Assembly (NCBI GenBank): GCA_019648995.1
Contig: BLXT01007673.1
Location: 589,808-628,745 of the forward strand
Direction: 5' to 3'
DNA: 38,938 bases
Origin: Plakobranchus ocellatus
Taxonomy: Eukaryota; Mollusca; Gastropoda; Plakobranchidae
The notes under the pieces are model-generated. The model had not been told where the DNA came from. It ran no database searches and was given only the letters and a program-made list of their open reading frames with translations. The position numbers were made by a program, and so were the translations under genes. Positions 22,001 through 33,700 of this stretch are shown in pieces. Position 1 is the first letter of the stretch, and each line of letters opens with the position of its first letter.

Positions 22001-24657
22001 TACAGGATATTCCAAATGACTTCAACTCTTTTTGCTTCAAAAATGGAAATGAATCAAAACAAAAAGGCACGCTGGCGGGGAAATGCATTAATTGCTAATA
22101 AGGTCCTAATGGCACTTACCAAGCTGATTAAAAAGAAAGAAGTCTCTGCAAATCGTCTTTACTTCTCATACATAATTTAGAACCAATGACTCTCAATCTC
22201 TAAAACTTTAGCATTTACGGCGAAAAAAATTATGAACAGTATTATCATCTTGCTGTTTTAATTCATACCTTAACCTCAATGAAGTCTGGATTTCCAAGAG
22301 AGACAAGTTTGGCATAGTTGTCCAACTCTTCTGTATTCCATGCTTTAACAAGTGTGAGTCGATACACAGTTCTCTGCCCTTTATCTCTCAGGGCAGTCAG
22401 ACTATCAATAAAACGCTGCCAAAAGTCTTTAAACAGGGGCCTAAAACATAGTAAATTAAAAACCTTCCTAAACATGCAAAAAAAAATTCTTTAAATCATT
22501 CTTTGAAAATAAAAATTGAATGAATCAAACAGCTAACAGTTTACTCATGACAATTATGTAAAAATATTTTTAATTGAAAAAAGGCATAAACCCTTTTTAT
22601 TTTTTAATTCAAAACATGAAAAAATCTTGCAAGTTATATATAGAAAGGTTTTGATAATTTTATAGCCTTGAAATGAAAAGTAAAAAAAATACAATTAAAT
22701 AAAAACTTTTCCTTGCAAAGTAAACTGACTAATGACTGGTGTCAATCTGTTGATGATTTGCAGAAATAAATATGCAACTTGTTCAAGTCTCAGCTTTCTT
22801 TGCAACCACAAATAAATGAAGAACATATTGCAGCAACACAATGAAAATAAAAATAAAAATTGCATCTTATCTATTCTTTTCTACATTAAAAAATTTTTTT
22901 TTACAACACAAATAAATTTGTTTGTGACAGAAAAATAAACAGTTTTAAATTTGGTTTAGGATCTCTTTTACCTCCAAATTAGACTAAATGATTGTAATAC
23001 AAAGTCATTATCATAGTCAGTGCCTTGCTTTTAAACTTATGCACCAACAATTAACTCTCTCCATACAGCCTGGTTTTGTCCAAAGTATCACATTATGTGT
23101 TTTTTTAAACTGTCTGACATGCAGAGTAAACTTGTGAAAAAAAATAGTACCTGTCAATTTTCTTGAGACTGTCTTTAGTTGCTGCATCAACACTTACATA
23201 GAGCTGGGTCACTGGTAACAGATCTCTGTGAAGTTAGTGCAAAAATTGAGAAAATAAAAAAAACATTGTAAGACTTCAAAACTCTGGCTGTGAAATGTAG
23301 CAATGAACAGCACCAAAACTATGAATGAATCTGCTAGAGAATGAGCATATGAAAAAAAAAATGACACATTTGATGATTATACAGAAAAGTAATTGTAAAA
23401 ATCCAATTTTAAAAAAATCTTTGTGTTCAAGTAAGATTAGTTTGAAACCAAGGCAGTTATAAATGAACCTAACAGAGACCAGTGACCAAAAATTGGTCAA
23501 ATTAGGTCCCAAACGAGGAGAAAAATTATAGTTTTTATTGTTCTATGCCTATAAACAGACTTATAAGTACTTAATAAAATCTTTCGTAAAAAAATTTAAA
23601 TTACCACTTAATTAGAAGTTGCTATTGATACTATCAAACTCTCCATAATTAATTGTGTCCAAAACTTTTATTAAAAAAAAGACTGATCTAGACTTAGATT
23701 ACTAAGTGGTTATTTTTCTTTGCAATTTCTATAGAATTATGTTCTCCTATTTCATCGATTTTATTTCTTCTTTATCTGTCCTCTTTGCTTTTCAACAACA
23801 AAAATGTGACACTTAGCATTTCCTCATTTTTTTTTCTTGTTATAATATTAAAATTTATACCTTAAGTTCTGTTCTGCAACAATTTCTGTTCTTGATTCCC
23901 TTTTATATTCCATTTTTATTTTTTTTAAACACTTCATCTACTTTTATTTGGACATTTTCATATATTTTTCAATGTAATTTTCTTTTTTTATGGTATGATG
24001 GTTAAAATAATGTTGTTTTTTTAAAAATTATTTCCATTTTTCTTTTTCTGTAACTTCTTTCTTGACATTCAATGCTACTAATGTTTCGATGGAGTAACTT
24101 GATGAAGAATATCTATTCTTCTATTATATAAAAACATACTATTTGTTTTGTCTTTTTATGTGATAATGTTTTAGAACTTGCTCATACTCTTTAGTGCCGC
24201 GCAATCATGAGATATTTGTCTTGATGAGCCAGATTTTTGAGAAAAACAATTGTAAGGTCTGTTTTTTTCCCTTTTTTAAAAACTTTAAACGTTTATATCT
24301 TGACATAGAAACATTATGCCAATGGTTCAAACCATACAAAATGTGGCTTGGGTACTCGTTAGGACCAGTCTCAAAATATTTGCACTTTAAAATCAAACGA
24401 CCAGCTCACTGCTTACCTGATTTCCTGTGGAAACTGAGCATTAGTAACCAGGAAGCTGGAAATGTGCTTGTCATGGAGCAACCTGATGAACTGATTGATC
24501 TGTGGGTACATGATGGGTTCTCCGACTAAAGACAAGGCACAATGCTGGGGAGTCATGGCCTCCTCAAATCTCTGTGGTTTTACGCCTGGCACTCCTGGAG
24601 AACATGAATGAAGTGAATTGTACTTCATTGGCACAAATGTAATGGTCCATTGAAATA

Positions 24658-24711
<54 letters not shown>

Positions 24712-27700
24712 TTTTTTTCCTTGCTTTTTCTTCTTTTCTTCGATTTTGAGGAGAAGAAAATCAGAGAAAAAGGAAAGACAGTGAAAAAGCGAGAGAGAAT
24801 AGAAAAAAACAACAGAATAATGATAATTAATCCAGAGATGAAAAGACTGTTTTGTCCACCTGCCAAGTTTTATACCCAGAGTTGCTTTCCATCCAAAAAA
24901 GATTGATGATTTTTATATTTTGCATAAATCATCATTTGAAAGAAAGCATCTTGACATCCACGGATGTAATTTTTTTGCACCTGTATAGCAGTGAATTCAT
25001 GCAATATTCTTTGACAGCAAAGTATATGCATGAGACAAAAAAGACTTTTTGTGTTGCCAAATACACTAAAAGGAACATTTTTCTCAAAGCCACTTCAGCC
25101 ATGTATTGAAGAGAATATGGCCAAGATTCTAGACTTAAAGCCAGAATACTTTGCAGAAAGTTTATTTTGAACTTGTATATGTAATCTTCGCCTGAAGGGG
25201 CCATGTTTCTGTATTGCAAGGAAAAAAATTGTAAACAGAAGCAAGACAAATATCAGATTGAAACTGTGATCTGGTCAGTTGCAAAAGAACTAAAGAATGT
25301 CTGATGCCATAACCATGGGCTTGAGTTATTTAAGTTGTCAGCTCACAGAATACCAAAGGTTTATCTTTGATTAAAACCCTTGCAAATCTGTGTTCAACAC
25401 AGATATCATTGATAAAGACAGAGACATGCAAACTCAATGCGCAAGTGGATCATCAGGCAGCTGAGACTCAACAATAACTTTCTGGTCACAGTGGTACAAC
25501 TGTGAGTCTCAATTCTTACCTTGCTGGTCATATCATCTCTAGAAACCTATATTCCTTGAGTATCGGATGATGTGCTTGAAAGCCACATTTTTCTGAAAGC
25601 AATGGTATGGATGGGTTCGAGTTCCTGGCCTTGTGACAAAACTGACTTTATTCTGGCAGTCTTGACAGTTAACACATTAAATTCTCTGTCAGTTTTGGAG
25701 ATACTTTGTTGAGACCTTAGGTCTCCATACCGGAGAACAACCGTAGTAAAGTGGATAAAACAAAGCATTAATTATTGAACCAATTGAATGTTTATTCAGC
25801 TCAAATGGTAACTCCATAGATCTAATTTGGAACCTACAGATTTTTTTTAGAACAAAAATTTTGAAAACTGTGAGGATCCAAAAACTTTCGTGGAGTATTA
25901 GGCTATCAAGGCCATACATATTTGTGTGACAATTTCTCATCCAGCTGAGGAATGTGATAGCTGACATGAGGATATATGATTTAAGAGAAAATGATTTGTT
26001 TCTTACGACAGGTCAGTCAGAAAAAATAAAACTAAAAAAACTGGAAGGTAAGAGGCGATTTCAAATTATCCTTTACTATTCCTATTAAGGTATATTGTTA
26101 TAATTTTTTTAGGGTTTGCTTCGATGGAAAACAGCTGTGTACACTATTCAATATAGCAGCACCTCTGAACTGTTTTATGAGTTTTGTGTGGTTATTCAAA
26201 GCTCCATCAAAGATCACTTGAGGTTCATCCATTGTCCACTTCCACTCTGTCCCAACAGGGTTGGTGTGGTGACTGAGGAAACAAAACCATAAAAATATTA
26301 AATTACATTTAATGTAAGAAGTGTCAATGTCAATGCCCAATATCCCAAATAAATTTCCCTCTTTTTTGTAGTGTCATAAAATTCACTTGTGAAATTATAA
26401 TGCACCACAATTAAATGTACATAGCTTTGTTGCATAGTAATGCTTTTAGGGTTTACATGGCTCAATGCACTTTTCCTTATTTATTTCTCAAGTGGCTAGA
26501 ATTGCTAAGTTGATGCTTATGAAAAAAATGGATATCATTCTCATAAGCAGTTTTGCACACACTCAACACTTTCTGCTCACACAAGTTAAAAATACCTCAA
26601 TATTGTTTATGTACCATATGTAAAATGCAATCCTAAAACATAAGGAATACAAATTTTTGATTACTAGAATACAAAGAGATACTGAGAAGCCCTTCTTGGC
26701 ATTCACATTCTCTCTGCACATAAAAGTCATGCAAATGGCCAAGAGCTATTGAAAACTGATATTTATGTGCCAAAATCTAACACTATCTGTCTGCGTGTGC
26801 GGGGTAAGCTGATGGCCAAGTTCAATTCATATCTGATTCTAAACTGGCAATAAATTTTCAGCTATGAGAAAAATAAGTGGGAAAAAAGGGGAAAAATTGT
26901 TAACAGCAGAATCAATTGAAAAAATGTTAAAAATTGTTCCAATCCAAGGAAATGAAATATTGATGTAATCAAACAAAATCATGCATTGCACACACTTGTT
27001 AAGATGTTTCGATATAATCGCAAAGTGGCATGGCAACACATATAAATAAAGTCTTTAGAAACACAAGTGCTCACCGCCAGCAGAAGACACACTTGTTTGC
27101 ACAGGCTAAACTTGGCGTAGTCTCCATACATCTGTGACTCTCAATGCCATAGAATGTGTGTTTGTAACACCCACCTCTACCCCTTAGCATGGACTGTAAA
27201 GTTAATATGGTGTTTTTTTATTATCTTGTAAGACGTGGCAATCAAGTAACTAATAAACAAGAGACACATTATGTAAGTTTCAATTTTTCAATTCCAAACA
27301 TGGATCACTTATTTGACTAACTTTGTAATATTACAGCTGGTTCTATTGATGCTAAAACTCAAGGGTGTCCAGCAAAATTTAAGAAATCCTTGTCCTACCA
27401 AAGATAGGCCTTATCCTACTAGTTAATGGCATTACTGGTGACTTCTAGTTGCGAACAATTGGAGGGAAAAAATGGCATCAAATTATATGCTTGCTAAGTC
27501 TACTTTCACTTAAAAGAAAATGCATTATAATGTAAATAAGTAAGCTGACTAGTCATGCTTGGATCAATGGAACTAAACTTTTGTCTTACATCACATACCT
27601 TTAAACTTAAAATAAGGAGTAAAAGTCTCAATCAACCTTTTGAGAAAAGTATATTTTCAGTTGGTTTTCCCTTCTTTAAATTTTCTTTTTTAAAAACCAC

Positions 27701-30700
27701 ATAAGCATCATATCTTGACTCAGAACCAAACTCTATTTAGTTCTAAAGCTGACATAAAGAAGTGTCAGATCTTTTCAGAGATAAAAAAAAAAAAGTTCAA
27801 ATGCGACTTCTATCTCTTTAGGATTTTCTTGGCAAAAATTGATAACCTTTGTCCAGCGGCAGAGCTTGACCCCTGAATGGGAGCCAATCAGCTTGTAACC
27901 CTGTTTCTCAAGAGATTCCTTCAATAATGGTGTGATCATATCTCTTGGACCATCTCCTGATTTACTGGCTCCATTTAAACGCTTTGCTTGCTGAAAAAGA
28001 AAATTTAAAGTTTTACTGACAAAAATATGCACGTTGAAATAACTTCACTGCAGACTAACTTTTTGGTCAGCAGAGTTTTAAAATAGTTGCATGACCTATT
28101 TTAAATGAGTACTGTATTGTGTTCTTTGCCTAGGGAAGGTAAGAAATTTGATTAGATTTTGGGGTAAAATCAGATACTTGAACCAAACACTCAGATGCTG
28201 CTGCAACTTTCTATATGCTAACTCTAATTCTAATGGTGGAAAACATTTATGAGAGAATATACTAGCTGGCCAATCGGAAACATTTTTTCTCTAGTTATTG
28301 GTGCAAATTTTTTTTGACATGTAACGCTGCATTTTGGAGGATTCACTTTTTCTTAATTCAAAAATATTTTTGGTTTGCTTGTGAGTCTTTTTGCCTTTCC
28401 TGAATGTTTTCCAAAATCATAATTTGATGTAGAAAAACTGCAGCAAATATATGCAGTTCTACAGTTCTCTATTGACATAAAAAATCACTTTTTTCCAAAT
28501 GACTTAGAAAGATTCAATATAAATCTCTCAACCATTAAGAAAAAAGACGTGTTTGTTTACAAAAAATTTCAGGCGCGAACATAAGGAAAAGGAAAAAAAC
28601 TAAATAGTGCTGCCAAAGACGATATTGAAGTTCAAATTCTTAGTATTTAAGTTTTTTCAAGGTTTTATTTTTGTTGATTTCTTTTTATTTTGAGAGCCCA
28701 ATTGATGAAAAATCTAAATCTTGAAGCAGAACAATAACCTGCAGGTACACATTTGCATTTCGATATTTTGTAAGACCAATGATGATTTGATGATTTGAAC
28801 TCTCTGCAGCAGAATTTAGTGCTTAGTTTTCCTATTTTACTGTCAACCTGATGCCTCAACTTTTATTTCTATCTCAAAGCCACATACAGAGAGTTTTTTT
28901 CCACAAAGAGACTTAAATGTTGAAGAAAACAAAACAAATTAAAAAAATTAAAGGACATTTTGTCTAATTTTGAAGATAATTATACTGTATGCCATCATCA
29001 ACATGCCATGAGAACCCTCAACCATCTTGATGTATTTTTACATAATTTGCTCTTTCCTCATTGCATTCTATCCTCTTCCATTGACTTGTTAATACAATAT
29101 TTGTCTCTCACTACTTTCCTCTTTCTCTAAATCCTTCACCCATACGCAGTGCTACATTCTTTAGCACCTCTACTTTCACGAACTGATTTAGAAAAAATTG
29201 AGTGACATTGATTTGCACAATGCAGTGCGCCACTTCATTGTAAATAGTACCAAAATTCGATGACCCTTATATACTAAGAATTAAAATACCCTCTTAATGA
29301 GTTTCAATGTAAAATCAAAGTTTGCATCAAGTGATAAACTTACTGCTGCTTGATGCATCACTTTACCCAAGTCCTCAAGGTCCATGACATCAGTGGTAGT
29401 TTCACCAAAGTTTGGTTCTTCCTCATTATCCTCATCAGAGAAAAAATCCTGCAAAAAAAAATGAAAGTAGAAACACACTGTGCAATAAAAAAAATGTTCC
29501 AGCTTGTTGACTCTCTTTCAGGGACTGCAATCTTTAAAAATTCTTACCACTAGCTTAGATTTGATACCAACACCATTATGAGCATAATTATTTTGCACTG
29601 TTTCTCCCCTGCCCCCCCATTCACCCCTCTCTGATATGACAGAAATTTGGGTCAAGCCTGTTGATTTCCTTTAAAAATCTTTAAAAACACTTTTCTAAGT
29701 TGTTCCAGGTTTTAACTTTTACTTTTTCTTAAAAGTTAACTTTCATGGTATACACTCAAAAACAGGTTTACCTCAGTCTGAGTGCTAGACTGGCATGCCA
29801 TGCTCACTGTAAAAAAGTGGCTGACAGGGTTTGAGCAATTTATGATGAGCATTGAAAATTACTTATCCATGACATTGTTTGATATAACACAAATAAAAAA
29901 CATTACAACCATACAGTTGATAAATACTAAAAAATTCATCTTTAATTGCTCATTTATTTTTCTTTCAAAAGCATGATTTAATTTTTATTTATTTAGAGAA
30001 GAAAAGGGGTATACAAAGTTCGGGGTCTATGTTAGCTGGCTCTCCTCAAGGACAAAAGCTTGGCTTACATTTCGCAGCATTACCCTTCAGTAACAATTTA
30101 TACTCTATTTGAGAATTTTATTTAATGAACACAAAATCACGGACCCGTTTTTTATTCTGTCACTAGAATAAGAAAAAAAAAGACATGCACATAACAGTGC
30201 AATGCTATCCTCCATATTCTCAAACAAGGTAAGGCTAGGCCTACACTCAAGTCTGTGTCATTGACTTGCATTATTGAACTCACTGTAACAAGTTAATTGT
30301 AAAACATCTAAGTTTTCAAGAAATAAAGTAACCTTTTGCTTACAATAGTATTACATGTTGGCTTATAAATTTTACCAGTACTATTGGCCTTAGCGTCAAC
30401 CGTTATTGATATGATGTGTATGTAGGTGTATTGCTAATGACCAAGAATGAGTCATTAACCTTGCTCTAATTCTAATAGTATGAACACAGTCAAAGTATAC
30501 ACTAAACCTATCACACACACTTACTCTTCTAATACTTAGTTATAAACGCTTGTAAAAATCACAAAGACAATGAGGCAGGGCAATATGCTGCCCCTCTGTC
30601 CTCATCAGTTCTTTCTCATAGATTAGGGCTCCACATCACACCAATAAGATCATGTCAGGATGCAAGAAACCCGCAAAATTTTTCTAGGATTTCATTGGTT

Positions 30701-33700
30701 GATGGTTCATAATTAATTTATTCTGGACGCATGCAGATATATCCGCGCTAATTTTCACCCCCATCAGGACGTATGCAGATATATCGGCAATAAAAGGTCT
30801 TGTTTCTTGGGCATGAATTACATCTGCATCCAAAATAAAATTTGTCTTGAAAGAGTTAAAGAGATTTCACAGTCATCAACGAGATTGACACATGAATGAT
30901 AAAGGAGAACTTTGACTTCAAAATGTGATAGTCAATAAAGTGACTTCCTGCTGTTACCAGGAGGGAGGGTTTGGGCTGATTGTTTGGTTTGCCTTACCTC
31001 CTGATTTTCCACACAGTTAAGCCTATATATTGGTTTGGTGCGGAAGTTGAATTAATCTTCGATCATCAATTCTAATGAGTGAATTAATGTGATCCACTAT
31101 GGAGAATAGCTCATTTAAAGTTAAATCAACTCAAAAGCACTTCTTAAAAAGAATGTCACAAACCTCATGATTATCATCATCATCATTGCTGTCTCCATCA
31201 CTGCTGCACTTGCCGCCACCCCCGTCTTCTACTCCATCCTTTTTTGTCTTGCAGCCACATTGTTTTTTACATGTAGACTCACAAGCTTTGGCAGTAACTT
31301 TTCGACCCTCAATGGCCCTTTTCAAATTTGATAGAGATGATTCTAACCATGCTTCCAAGTCTTCTTGCAAGCCTGTAGAGAAGAAATATTCTAATCAATG
31401 AATTTTAGATGAAAAACATATCTCCTAGAAAGTTTGCATGCATTTTTTAATTATTAAATCATTAGAGGAGTTGGGGGAGGGGGGGAGAGAACTTGATAAA
31501 TTGTATGAATTAAATGATAATAAAATTATTAAATGAACCAATGTCAGACAAGAAGCAGCAGGAAGACATTTGAAACATTAAACATAACAGTGCAAAACCT
31601 CCTGATACAGAAACACTTCATTACCTTTGTGTTCACTTTTAATCACATTCTCATCAGCCAAGCACGGTGTGAGTATTCTGTTTGCTGAAAGAGTATGTAG
31701 CCAGTCATCAACCTTCTTTGCAACCTGCATTAAAAAAGAAAAGTCCTTTTAATGAAAATCATAATCCAGAGTAATGGTATAAAGTATTTAATACACCTAA
31801 TTTTTAGTAAAGGGAGCAATGTAAGTGGGTAATCCTTTATAGATAACAATGCCATTAAAAAAAAAAAATTACACTGGTTCTATGATGGCGCCAGAGGCAA
31901 AATCTTTTGTCCCAATTAACTAAGAAGAGAATAAGCAGACATTTAATTTGCAAAATTAAAAATCAATTTTGAAAAGCATTACTAAAACAGGAAATCATGG
32001 AGTTCCTTCATTTAAGAACAGTAAAATACTCCATCAAATATTTTTTCTTTCATTTGTTAATTTTGAGCATTAATTATGGGCAGGAATAAAAAGGAATGGT
32101 TGTTAATATTGCTTTGATGGTGGAGACACCATGAACAACTAGAAAATGTCTTGACCAAACTAAAAAAATTAATCAAAATGCCACCTTTTCATTAAACATA
32201 TCTCTAAAACTCTTACTGTTTTTCTGGGTTTGCTAAATTTTTAAAAATTTATTCATCTTTACTAAAATATAGCAAACAGACTTATAAGAACAGGAAACCT
32301 TACAACTGCATTGCACACCCACCATATTGAAATGTTCCCCATAAAGGGAATTTCCCAAGCCCACAACGGTAAAGTGCAAGCCAGACAGAGTAGATTTTGT
32401 GACACGAAAATCTTCTGCCAGATCCTTCAGCCAAGTGTAGAACCAGTGCGCTGGATCAGGTGGCTGACCATCAGTGTAAGTAGAGATAACAATGATGCAA
32501 ATGTTTCCTTCCCCTGCCTGAGGCAAAATATACAGAAGTCATTAGCCTGATAGTGATATAGCTCTTGCCATGAAAAGTATAAAAATGGCCTTTTTCTTGC
32601 TGATTGTGGAACAGCAACAAAAATGGTGACACATAAAACACGTAGATATGATATCTGACTTAAGAAACATACTCCTAGATCTTACCAACCAGCACGTACA
32701 TAATTGTTAATTCTTAAACCTTTGTCCCAAAATCAGTAAGATAAACAAAAATATTTTCACAAGTAAATAAATAAGATCAAGACAAATATTATCACAAATA
32801 TTCAAAATTTAAAGTGTCAATTTATTCTTGAGATCATTTGAATTGGTAGATATTAAACAAAAAAAAAAGTTGTTTCATAAAAGATGCACTATTTTATACA
32901 TGACAAAAGACTCTACTATCCATTCAAAGTTGTTGGAATTCATACCCTGATTTTGCCATTGAGCACAGTTACACTGACAATGATATGAATACTGAGTAAA
33001 TATGGACAACATTCTCAGTTCTTATTTGAGAACTCAAGAAGAATCTTTAATTTCTTTACATCTGGTTGAGTCTTTTTTGGGGGGGGCCAAAAAATAAAGC
33101 TTAAATAAATAAATGAAATATTTTTCCTCATGGAAGTTCCAAAAACTGTTGAAAAGGTCATGATTTAATGCAAGCACAAAGAATTTTGCTTTTTTTTTTC
33201 CCTCCTAAATTTAAATGAAGACATAGAAATAGCACACGTGCCGACTGATTCAGCTAGGCCCACTGAAGAATTGTCCCTGTTCCAAAGGCAAAAAAATTAT
33301 TCTCTCAAGCTTATTCATTTAGAGAAAAAGCAACTTAAGTCCATTCATGGATGATTTTACCTCTGGCAGGAAATTACTTTCATGATCATAACTGGCCAAA
33401 TCAATGACTGTGGCTTCGTAACCCAGACTGTTGATCTTCCTCTGCAGAAGCCTTGAGAATGACTGTGAATCATAAATAGTAACTTTTTGGGGGATCTTTT
33501 TCCCTTCATCATATTGCAATAGAATTACCCCCCAACCTCAATAATGTAAGGGTTATATCTACACCCTTTATTTCTGGATACCTAACTGAGAGTAAGCTGT
33601 AAATATGACAAAGGCATAACAATGTTTCTATTTATCTAATCTGATTGTTACGAATAGCTCAGTGCTTTTTAGTTATAGATCTAGTTTAGCTCCGCCCATG

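Noticed and set aside
24194..24529. 111-codon open frame on the + strand
   Set aside because: Its second half is the antisense of TYW1 exon 11, which has strong homology on the - strand.
30725..30788. CRISPR-like repeat
   Set aside because: Only two imperfect units, in the intron of an animal gene.
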